Source: Flaveria trinervia (Eukaryota > Streptophyta > Magnoliopsida > Asterales > Asteraceae). From it: a stretch of DNA of 64,000 bases. Shown in pieces: positions 1 to 9,676 of the stretch. The stretch's first letter is position 1, and the number at the start of each line of letters is the position of its first letter. The translations under genes and the position numbers were made by a program. The stretch is from NCBI GenBank assembly GCA_025506515.1, contig CM046454.1:63062114-63126113 (forward strand), read 5' to 3'. The notes beneath the pieces are model-generated. The model was not told where the DNA came from. It did no database searches and saw only the letters and a program-made list of their open reading frames with translations.

Positions 1-122
1 GAATCAAAAGACCTAATGAAACCTTCCATTCTCAAACACCAGGTATCAAACTCCTCAAGAGTGATTAGTAGGGACTTGTTCATGGTTCCAGTTTCCATAT
101 CAGTTTTGGAAATGGTTGCCAT
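1..122 (-). pseudogene. copia Gag N-terminus (partial, runs off window)
   Basis: On the minus strand an ATG at 122-120 opens a frame beginning M-A-T-I-S-K-T-D-M-E-T-G-T-M-N-K. It matches the first residues of the Gag frame of the SIRE-like element at 37233 (M-A-S-I-S-K-T-D-M-E-T-G). It is read open to the window edge (about 40 codons) and the rest of the element lies outside. Gag of Ty1/copia elements forms the cytoplasmic virus-like particle that packages element RNA. The start is supported by its position just inside a primer-binding site and LTR (193-1009). Here the codons for G-F-I-R are in frame, whereas the 37233 copy has lost one T at that spot. Whether the full gene is intact cannot be judged. 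Confidence 0.75.
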
Positions 123-192
123 TTGAAAGGTTTAGTATTTGTGTGTGTGAGGGATCTTAAGATGGTGAGATCTTATATCAAGAGCCTGAAAA

Positions 193-204
193 GCTTTGAT
201 ACCA
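193..204 (-). other. primer-binding site, tRNA-iMet type
   Basis: The minus strand reads TGGTATCAAAGC directly inside the LTR edge, one base off the usual initiator-Met complement TGGTATCAGAGC. It would prime minus-strand cDNA synthesis. Its position fixes the LTR end at 207 and the element's orientation. Confidence 0.7.
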
Positions 205-206
205 AA

Positions 207-1009
207 TGCAGTATCGTTGAAGGGTGCAAGTTACAACACAACAACACAAAGAGGAGATTAACTAAATTTTAATCAAAACAGTAAATTGGATTAACCAAGT
301 TGAGATGCTAAGAACACAAGTAATGCAAGAAAGACAGAACACAAAGAACATAAGTGTATGGTTTTCAAGAATGCAGTATATTGCTTTCTCTATGTTCTAT
401 TACAAGTGTTACAAAGCATATTTGAAAGATACAAGAACATGAGATACTTATACTACATCCTACAGCCGGCTATACTTTGAAAGCCAACTGGATACAATTG
501 ACTAGACACAAACAAAATCAATTGTAGAGTCAAAAGGCAGATTGCCTTTTGACTTATGACTATGACATGCCATAACTCACATCCTTATCTATTACAAAAA
601 GGATAAAGTATATAAAGTAGAAAGTTACAGAGTCAAGACCTCAATGTACAGTTACCAAAAGCATGGACCTTTTCACCAACTCATGTAAGTTGGTGACTTG
701 CAGAGATGCAGCGGAAAGGTGTCCAGCTTTATGGAACAATACATCAGATGAAGCATGTTACTAAAAGCCTTCAGAAGAAATCTGTCTTCATGTACTTGAA
801 GCTTCGGAAGACTTTGTCTCTGAGGCTTCGGAAGACTTCATGTTTGGCTTCGGAAGATATTGGTCTTGGCTTCGAAAGATTTCACACTTAGAGTATTTTT
901 TCTGTTTCATGTGTGAAACTTCCTAAGCTTCTTCTTTAATGTACTTGTGCAGCATGCAGGATGGACTTAAGATGTTTAGGTTGTATCAACCTCTTCATTA
1001 ATCTCTACA
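207..1009 (-). repeat. copia (SIRE-like) 5' LTR, minus strand
   Basis: About 803 bp, reading TG...CA on either strand. It is a diverged relative of the LTRs at 36362-37152 and 47979-48770: shared blocks include the segment around 540-700 and the CTTCGGAAG-bearing segment at 800-880. The left edge is set by the primer site at 193-204. The right edge (TCTCTACA) is inferred by alignment to the complement of the TGTAAGGAT start and is less certain. It carries at least three CTTCGGAAG palindromes plus variants. The element appears to have inserted into the LTR that follows it. Confidence 0.75.
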
Positions 1010-2665
1010 TCTTTACTATGTATGCGAGCACGCATTAACTATATGAATAGATACTGTTCGTTCTCTTTTCTGTATGCCTTGTTGTTCTGTAATCTTTTAT
1101 CTTTATCTTTCACTTTCTGTATGGACCAAATGAGCAATACCCCAAACTGTATGCGCGGTGGAAAACGAGTGATGGGCCATCTATATCCCTCAAAAGGGTT
1201 CTGTTACTGTATGCAAGGCCGACCCAATCACCCAGGACACGCTGGAAAGGTCCTGCCAATCTTAATTGACTGGCCCCGTGTGCAAGGGTAGCTAACCCGC
1301 AACACGGTCGAGCTAAAGACAACATGGTCATGTCACTCCTGTAAGCTTGCAAAACTTGTTAACATTTTATTAATGTTCCTCTTCTTTTCTTTATTGCTCT
1401 TTCTCTTTATTATTACAATATACTTTACGTTACGATAATAAACATACCACGTAAAGTCACACACTATAAGTAATAATAGTAGAAATAATAATAATATTAA
1501 GGAACAATCATAATCATGCATGGAACATCATCATTAATAAGCCCTAGTCAACCCTCGGTCAAAACCCTAAGAGCACAAACTCCCAAGAATTCTATAATCA
1601 ATTCTAAGTGTTGGGCGCTTAGACACTATTTGGGCGCATGAGCCCTGTTTGGGCGTTTCATCACTATGTAGGTGCATGGGTCAACACTTAAATGCTTTAA
1701 CTCTTAGGCGCATGAACAATTCAGGCGCATGGGCACTATTCAGGCGTATGAACACTTAGGCGCATTGGTTATTCGGACGCGTGGACACTTAGGCGCATGG
1801 GCCACTTGGGCGCATGGGCACTATTGGGGCGCATGGCCCTACACTTAGTCATCCGACTAATATTTCTAGACGCATGGACCACTTTTCAGGCGCATGGGCT
1901 ATACTTAAACATTTCTAAGGCAATTTTAGGCGCATGGGCTACTGTTTAGGCGCATGGGCTATACTTAAATCCTTTTAAGGCATTTTCAGGCGCATGAGCC
2001 TTAGCTAGGCACATGAACCTTCTGTGTAACATGTTTTTAGGATGATTTCGAACCCATTCATCAACCTATCTGTTCTAAGCTTACCAGGGCTATTCTAAAC
2101 ATGAACAACCTATAAGCATTCAAGAACCAACATCCAACATCCAACATGCATAATACATACGGGTATACATACATAAACATTGTAAAAATCGTTTTAATAC
2201 ATTTTCAGCCCCAAAGATGTTTAAAACAAGTAAAACCAGGGTCTAGAAACTCACCTGGTGCAACTTGGGTGTTTCTTCCTTCTAACCCGCTTGCAAATGA
2301 GTTCAAACACCTAAAAACCCCACCAAACACACACACCTGAGCACATACACAAACACATAAGCACATAAACATATAATCGGGATAAAACCCGTCATAAACA
2401 CTTAAATACCTTGAGTTCTTACCTTGAATTCGATTTCTTCTTTTCTCCTTCTTCAAAACCCGAACATCTGCTCTCTTCTTTTCTCTCTCTCTCTAAAACC
2501 AAAGTGAAAGTGATGTGAAAAGAGGGTGGGCGGCTATGCCCACCTTTACTCCAACTTTTCAAAGATTTTGTCCTTTTGGACACTTTTAGACCCTCCAATT
2601 GGACTTCATCGCTTCTTTTCTTTTATTCTTTATTTCTTGTCGTTTTAAAATAACCGGGTGTTATA
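1010..2665 (-). repeat. truncated LTR, TGTAACACCCG family, minus strand
   Basis: Read on the minus strand from 2665 this starts T-A-T-A-ACACCCGGTTATTTT, clearly related to the solo LTR starting at 56172 (minus) and to 17459 (plus). It has the same order of parts: AT-rich start, pyrimidine-rich stretch near 2470-2495, CTTACCTTGAATTC-type block, minisatellite (1540-2035), then the GTAAAG and GCTTGCAAG blocks. Its own 3' end (GGCCTTACA) is absent; the copia LTR at 207-1009 replaces it. A short open frame at 1022-1291 lies in this LTR and is not regarded as a gene. Confidence 0.7.
1540..2035. repeat. minisatellite with GCGCATGGGC core
   Basis: More than a dozen imperfect copies of AGGCGCATGGGC(T/C)A separated by short spacers, for example near 1625, 1708, 1724, 1790, 1808, 1830, 1866, 1888, 1929, 1949 and 1988. 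It occupies about 630-1125 bp from the LTR's 5' end, the same slot as the arrays at 18142 and 55320 in other copies of the family, but the unit is different. Confidence 0.75.
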
Positions 2666-3502
2666 GTAAAGTGGAAGATAATGAAAAAGGAACGAAATGA
2701 AATAATGCATGCATTAATGAATGAATGAACATAAGAAAGGCTTGCAAGCAAAGGTATGGAGATTGACACCCAATGAAGGGTGTTAGCTCAACGGTGTGTG
2801 GGTTAATTACCCCAGAAGGATGCACACTAGGCTTAATCCATGTGATTAAACAATGTATGGAGGTTCACACCCAATGAGGGATGTCAGCTCAACTGTGTGC
2901 GGATTAAATACCCCATGAGGATGCACACAGGGGTTCAATCTTTGTGATTGACCATATGTATGGGGTCCTTGTCGCTTAACCCTAGATGAATTGCTTGGTT
3001 CTCTAAAGGGGGTTAAGCATATGACAGGACCTAGATGGTAACGAAAGATAATAAATGTACGAAATGAACGATGATGAAGATAATAACTATTATCTATGTG
3101 TACGTACGATGTGTGATCACATTCTAAAACCTAGTATGAATTGAAAGAAAGTAAAGAACGGTTTTAAACAAAAGACAAAATATGTTTTATTATAAAACTA
3201 GAACTCACTCAGCAACGCTGACTTTTATGTGTTTACAGTTGGCATGTAATGTTGCCGAGAATGGTGTGCGGCGGCTACTCGGCTCTTTTTGGATGGCATT
3301 CTTTTGTTTAATGTTTTTGCATTGTAATGCGAACAAACGATGTTTTGTAACGAATGTTGTATTAACTTGCAAAAGCATTTATTTCAAAATGAAAGCTTAT
3401 TTTAATGTTTCCGCTACAACGTATTATTTAAGTTAATGAAAAATATATGTTTTATGTGCAATGATTGGCCAGGTGTAAGCGTCCCGGGAATGAGGCCTTA
3501 CA
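2666..3502 (+). repeat. 3' part of LTR, TGTAACACCCG family, plus strand
   Basis: Begins at GTAAAGTGGAAGATAATG and follows the order seen at 29360-30263: GCATGCATTAATGAA, GGCTTGCAAGC, a duplicated block of about 105 bp (2755-2965), ACTCACTCAGCAACGCTGAC, then the terminal CGTCCCGGGAATGAGGCCTTACA. Only the 3' part is here. The junction at 2665/2666 falls where a minus-strand copy of the same family begins, so the simplest reading is that the minus-strand LTR inserted into this one at GTAAA and the missing 5' part lies left of the window. Confidence 0.7.
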
Positions 3503-3650
3503 GTTAGTCAATAAATGAAACCCTATCGGTAAGATAATTACACTATATGAAAATCCCTTTTTATTATTCTTATATACATAAATAGTCCTACAATAAGGTT
3601 ATTTTCCAAATATAGTTCATAATTCTCATATATTACATGTTTGTCCACTA

Positions 3651-4674
3651 AGTATGTCAACTTAAAACAAAATGGATCCTAGTGTAGATATGCATTATCT
3701 TGAGATGTTATATCCCCCCATGTGCCCCTGACGTGAGGGGTAGTTTAGTCGTATCATTTGTTATTGATTATTGAATGCCAATTTATCAATTGAACTAGGT
3801 ATTAGGCCAATGGGGTTCTTCCTACCCAAATTTTGTCAATGGTGCTCTTTAAGCGAGTGATATGCAACTATTTGCATTTTATTGACAAATAATCTTCTCA
3901 CGGAGAAGGTTCAACGCTTGTCTAGGCTTGTCCAGTCTCACCGATAGGAAAATAGTGTTTCTTTACGGAGATACAAATGTAGGTTTATTGTCGGGAAAGA
4001 ACCCCCGATGTTTAACCATGCAATGAAAATATTTCCAAGTCAATGAAGTAAAAAACAAAGTTGAAAATAAAGTGGAGTCTTTGCATGTGTAAATTAGCCG
4101 AAAGAAAAAAAATGATGGTAAAACTGTTAGTAGCTATAGTTTTTTTAATTGAAAAAAAAAACTTAAAGTATGTCAACTTAAAAAAATGGATCCTAGTGTA
4201 TATGTGCATTATCTTGAGACGTTATATCCCCCATATGCCTCTAACGTGAGGGGTAGTTTAGTCATATCATTTGTTATTGATTATTGAACTCTATTTTATC
4301 AATTGAACAAGGTATTAGGCTGTTGGGTTCTTCCTACCCAAATTTTGTCAATAGTGCTCTTTAAGCGGGTGATATGAAGTTATTTGCATTTTATTGACAA
4401 ATCATAACAACACGGAGAAGGTTCTACATTTCTCCAGACTTGTCGAGTCTCACGGGTAGGAAAATAGTGTTTCTTTATAGAGGTACAAATGTAGGTTTAT
4501 TGTAGGGAAAGAACCCCAGATGTTTAACGATGCAATGAAAATATTTCCAAGTCGATGAAGTAAAAAAACAGATTTGAAAATAAAGTGGGGTCTTTGCAAG
4601 TGTAAATTAGCCGGAAGAAAAAAAAAGATTGTAAAACTATTAGTAGCTATAGGTTTTTTTAATTAAAAAAATAC
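3651..4674. repeat. tandem duplication, 516-bp period
   Basis: AGTATGTCAACTTAAAA occurs at 3651 and again at 4167, and the two following half-kilobases align throughout (ATGGATCCTAGTGTA, GAGGGGTAGTTTAGTC, GGTTCTTCCTACCCAAATTT, GGAAAGAACCCC, AATATTTCCAAGT). Divergence is roughly a tenth by eye. No coding frame is conserved between copies, so this is a local duplication of non-coding DNA. Nothing recognisable lies in 3503-3650. Confidence 0.85.
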
Positions 4675-5130
4675 TTTGCTTTTGATGGTAGTAGTTTGTT
4701 TGTCCCTTTAAATGACAATGTTGTGTTGTTGTACTAACAATAGCTTGTTTTTGTAATTTTGTTGACACATAGTAGCGGTAATGGTTTTGTTGTTCTCTAT
4801 AATACCAAATTGACACAACAATATACACGAAATTGATTAATTTGATGTAATTATACCAATCTACCATAAGTCCATAACTGTAAGTGCAATTATACCAATT
4901 TACCAGTTGTGTCAATATAGAATCGGTACAACTATACCAATTTACCACACCTTAAATTTGGTGCAATTATACGAGCTGACCACAACATAAAACTGCAATC
5001 TATATGACAAAAAAACAACATTCGACACAAGGCTAACATACATTTGTTGCAAACTTTCCAATTGAAAAATAACATACCATTAGAACCCATATGACAAAAG
5101 CAACGTTTGACCCAAAAGAGTTCAATACAA
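4675..5130. other. AT-rich non-coding stretch with short repeats
   Basis: No gene seen. From about 4845 to 4995 a motif close to CAATTATACCAATTTACCA recurs four times with drift. Open frames on the minus strand (4640-4948, 4932-5183) have no recognisable domain and biased low-complexity composition. Confidence 0.5.
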
Positions 5131-5275
5131 ACCACATACAGCAATACCATAGATATCATTCCATACAAAAAAGTTAAATACATTTAACACATCACTTTAC
5201 CAACCACATATAGCATTACCATAGATATCATTCCCATACCAAAAAGTTAAATACATTGTTAAACATATTACTTTA
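5131..5275. repeat. tandem duplication, about 72-bp period
   Basis: Two copies starting ACCACATA at 5131 and 5203. Both contain ACCATAGATATCATTCC and AAGTTAAATACATT, with a few substitutions and a small indel. Confidence 0.8.
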
Positions 5276-5501
5276 ATTTCCAAAATATTGTCTAAATCAT
5301 GATGAAGAGGGACCAAAAGATTGTTTGCATAACATAAACAATAACAGAACAATAAGCTCTTTATTTTTAAACAACTAAATTTTGAGGGCCTTGACCTTTA
5401 CAAGCCGTTGAATTATTCCCATAATACTTGCATTTAATTCATGTGACAAAATCTAAATCTCCTGTGTGCTTGCCACTTCATTCCATTTTATCTTGATATT
5501 T

Positions 5502-5504
<3 letters not shown>

Positions 5505-5594
<90 letters not shown>

Positions 5595-5605
5595 ATATAT
5601 ATATT
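5505..5605. repeat. (CT)n(TA)n compound microsatellite
   Basis: About 15 CT units run directly into about 35 TA units. The TA tract is the left flank of the MITE-like element at 5606 and resumes at 6172. 5276-5504 is AT-rich with nothing recognisable. Confidence 0.95.
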
Positions 5606-6171
5606 ATGGGATGGTTCAAATGAGAACCACATTTTTTTTGTGAGAACTCTAGTAACCAATCTTAGTCACTCATTTTTTATCACATTCAGATCAGATGTCA
5701 TTTCTCCCTTTCTTTAAACATTCGTAACTTTATTTCACGACATCATTTTTTCAAAAAAAAAATTCACCATAAAATTCAGTATTTTTTTATCTTTCCAACG
5801 CCTACCATATTGATATACTTTTCTAAAAAAATTGTACATCCGTTGTTTACATATGTGTAAATCTAGTTATACACATGTGTAACACTGGATTTACACATGT
5901 GTAAATCCGATATTATACATGTGTATTTACGAATTTCGTTAAAAAAACGGGAACTTTTTTATTTTTTATAAATTTTTTATATATTTTTTATGAAAGAGGA
6001 AAAACTGGGGAACATTTTTGTGTTTTTATTTTTTTATTTTTATGTTATTTTTTTATTTAAAATGTTTTTCAATATGTTTTTGTTAATTTCAATTTTGCCA
6101 TTAAAAACTAGTAGTTGAAATTGATTCCTAAAGTTTTCACAAAAAAGTAGTTCTCATTTGATCCCTCCCAT
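5606..6171. mobile_element. MITE-like element inside TA microsatellite
   Basis: A 566-bp AT-rich, non-coding unit bounded by inverted repeats of about 22 bp: ATGGGATGGTTCAAATGAGA at 5606 and the complement of TCTCATTTGATCCCTCCCAT ending at 6171 (two mismatches). It sits exactly within a TA tract, consistent with a TA target duplication, as in Tc1/mariner-type MITEs, although the superfamily is not proven. Inside, between about 5845 and 5935, are several near-palindromes of the form ACACATGTGTAA. No transposase is encoded. Confidence 0.6.
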
Positions 6172-6183
6172 ATATATATATAT

Positions 6184-6225
<42 letters not shown>

Positions 6226-6262
6226 ATATATATATATATATATATATTATAATATATATATA

Positions 6263-6312
<50 letters not shown>

Positions 6313-6315
6313 TAT

Positions 6316-6346
<31 letters not shown>
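6172..6346. repeat. (TA)n microsatellite
   Basis: About 175 bp of TA repeats with occasional TTA or CTA interruptions. Open frames over it encode only Ile/Tyr runs and are not genes. Confidence 0.95.
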
Positions 6347-6660
6347 AGTGCGGCTCTTTTCTATTTTACGGTAAACTTTATCTTTTTAACAATTTGGTCC
6401 ATAAGTTCTGCCATCTTTTCATGCCACCTTTCACTTATGAACCATAAGACTCTAATACTAGTACCTTCAACAATAATAAATTGTATCTTATACAAAATGA
6501 CGAATATGCCCCTGAATCAAACAGAATTCTCTAATGCAGTTGCCTCATATACCAAAAGAGTTACAAAAAAACGAACCACATGGCATAATTTGGTATAAGA
6601 TTACAATTTGGACAAAAAGGGTTAAAATGCACAAATCATAAGGAGCAAAATAGTAACTTA
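6347..6660. other. short unique stretch, no gene
   Basis: Ordinary AT-rich sequence between two microsatellites. No conserved coding, RNA or element signal was seen. Confidence 0.5.
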
Positions 6661-6702
6661 CTCTTATTATTATTATTCTTATTATTATTATTATTATTAT
6701 TC

Positions 6703-6798
<96 letters not shown>

Positions 6799-7760
6799 CA
6801 TTATCGTTATCGTTATCCTTATCGTTATCCTTATCGTTATCCTTATCGCCATCGCCATCGCCATCGCCATCGCCATCGCCATCGCCATCGCCATCGCCAT
6901 CGCCATCGCCATCGCCATCGCCATCGCCATCGCCATCGCCATCGCCATCGCCATCGCCATCGCCATCGCCATCGCCATCGCATCGCCATCGCCATCGCCA
7001 TCGCCATCGCCATCGCCATCGCCATCGCCATCGCCATCGCCATCGCCATCGCCATCGCCATCGCCATCGCCATCGCCATCGCCATCGCCATCGCCATCGC
7101 CATCGCCATCGCCATCGCCATCGCCATCGCCATCGCCATCGCCATCGCCATCGCCATCGCCATCGCATCGCCATCGCCATCGCCATCGCCATCGCCATCG
7201 CCATCCCCATCCCCATCCCCATCGCCATCGCCATCGCCATCGCCATCGCCATCGCCATCGCCATCGCCATCGCCATCGCCATCGCCATCGCCATCGCCAT
7301 CGCCATCGCCATCGCCATCGCCATCGCCATCGCCATCGCCATCGCCATCGCCATCGCCATCGCCATCGCCATCGCCATCGCCATCGCCATCGCCATCGCC
7401 ATCGCCATCGCCATCGCCATCGCCATCGCCATCGCCATCGCCATCGCCATCGCCATCGCCATCGCCATCGCCATCGCCATCGCCATCGCCATCGCCATCG
7501 CCATCGCCATCGCCATCGCCATCGCCATCGCCATCGCCATCGCCATCGCCATCGCCATCGCCATCGCCATCGCCATCGCCATCGTCATCGTCATCGTTAT
7601 CGTTATCGTTATCGTTATTATTAGTATTAGTATTAGTATTAGTATTAGTAGTAGTATTAGTATTAGTAGTAATACTTTTTAATATTAATAACCTTATAAT
7701 AATTACTATTATTAGTATTATTTTATTATTATTATGATTATATTTATTATTATTGTTATT
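6661..7760. repeat. compound ATT / TTATCG / GCCATC microsatellite
   Basis: From left to right: (ATT)n at 6661-6798; TTATCG and TTATCC hexamers at 6799-6847; about 122 GCCATC hexamers at 6848-7584, with GC skips near 6979 and 7165 and a CCCATC patch at 7202-7222; GTCATC then GTTATC hexamers at 7585-7615; (TTAGTA)n to about 7670; then ATT-rich DNA. Because the period is a multiple of three, both strands give long artefactual frames (Met-Ala, Asp-Gly, Arg-Trp repeats), none of which is a gene. Confidence 0.95.
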
Positions 7761-9671
7761 ATTGTTTGTAACATAAAAGAACAATATGTAATTAACTAAC
7801 AAATATACTTATAGATACAAACGTTATTAAATATCCAAGTATTGTTATTATTTATAATTAATATGATTATTTTTATTATTATTATTATAATTTTTAAACT
7901 AATTAAGTTATATGTCATTAACTAACAAACTTAACATAAACACTATTTGAACACCCAAAATGCATGTAGAAGGTATAACGACGATGATTACGACGCTGCC
8001 ACCGTCATCGACGACTACGACCCGGCGACGCCAATGCCGAAGACAATAATATTAAGAGTAATAACTATTAGTATGATTATTAATAATAATTATTTTTGTA
8101 ATTGTGAAAATATTTAGTAATTATATATTTAAATATTTAAATAATGTAATACTTAATTTAGATAGTATTTAATTATAAGAATATAAATAGTTAGTATAAA
8201 TCTAAATGTTAATTTAATGTTATCACCAAGAACACTCTCCTGAACACACTCACTTAACCACCTGCACACACACTCTCCTAACCATCTACACACATGATGA
8301 ATTACAAGACAAAGACTCCAATTTATACAAATTGGGCTTTATGTGAAAACTATACAAGTTCGTATAATGCAAGATTTCATAGATATCTTTACGTGCTTGA
8401 AGTTCTTGCTTACTCCAAATTCTCGCATAACTGGAGTTCTTAGATTTTTGGAGTTTTCATTTGCTTTGAATTTTTATTTTTCATTTGATATTGTAATGCA
8501 TACAACCCAGGGCCTTACAAAACTACTAAATTACGAAGTAAGTTTCAAGATGTAAAAAAAATATGTAAAGAAAAGATGAGATGTTGTAAACTATGAAAGT
8601 GATAGTAATATAAGGTATAAAGTATAAATATAATAGTTGTGTTTAAAGTGTGTATGTGATAATATCGTGTATATATGATTGGATATTGATGTCAATTATA
8701 AAGTATGGATAAAGTATATGATAATATGGTATGTATTATGTCGTATAAATTTATATGCGTATAAAGGATACTTGCAATCAACGGATGAAGTAATCTTACA
8801 TTCGTTGCATGAATTGAATAAATGGGTCTTGGATGAGTCCAAGAACGTATAAAGGAGTTTTCTACAAGCAAGAATAATAGGGCGTACATGGTGCTGGAAT
8901 TAGCTCTAACTTTGCGTATGGTTCAGGGAGGCTTCAGATCGCTACGTGATCTAATATACATAATCTCACCCTACCTTTGTATAAATATGTATAAAGGAGG
9001 CATGTATTATGTATAACCATATATAAAGGAGTCTTGAACGAGTACAAAGATAAACAAGTCTTGTATTTGTACACATATTTACCATGTGATAATGTTATAG
9101 TATAGTGATTACGGAGTTTAAAGTATTGTGCTAAAGTTTGAAGTGAACTAGTGAAGTATGTGTTTACAGTTATACACATATAAAGTTATGTATGTTAATG
9201 TTATGATTTGTTATGCGATAATATGCAATGATATTACTAGACACTTCAAAGGTAAAGACACTTCGAAGGTAAAGTTAATGTTTAAAATAAAATTGCACAC
9301 ACAAAGCAAAACTTTGTAGCATGCATGTCAGGTTAAAAGTGTTTGTTTACTTTGTATGTGTGAATGAAGATATTGAGACGGTTTTGAAGACTACCATATC
9401 CCTAGCAAAGACTGGAATCCAATGTTTAGTCTTGATTATAATAATTTATGTTTTGTTATTTACATGATGTTGTGGATGTTGATTGAACTGTTTTCCGCTG
9501 CATTGAATAAAATTTTAGTTTGAAAATATTGTTATATAATGTATAATCCAACCATATGAAGTCGGATCAATGCATTACAATATTTAAAATCTGGTTTAAC
9601 TACGGAATCAATGCATTACAATAAGTAAACGATGAACTTAAATACACGTATAGATAGAAATATTAACCGGT
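7761..9671. other. AT-rich intergenic stretch, no gene
   Basis: No coding region or element was recognised. Visible: a CpG-rich patch at 7977-8042 of GAC/ACG triplets, CACACTCTCCT-type repeats at 8228-8290, and three exact copies of GTATAAAGGA (8759, 8847, 8989) plus ATATAAAGGA near 9021 in loosely repeated context. Short frames here lack conserved features. Confidence 0.5.
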
Positions 9672-9676
9672 AAAAG

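Noticed and set aside
5466..6598. Open frames with long Ile-Tyr stretches
   Set aside because: Translation of TA microsatellites with no conserved flanking sequence.
6545..7802. Two open frames of more than 300 residues on the minus strand
   Set aside because: They translate the GCCATC/GATGGC hexamer into Met-Ala, Asp-Gly and Arg-Trp runs in every frame; a repeat, not a gene.
8495..8518. LTR-end-like GGGCCTTACA at 8508
   Set aside because: Only the last ten bases resemble the TGTAACACCCG family end; upstream sequence does not align.
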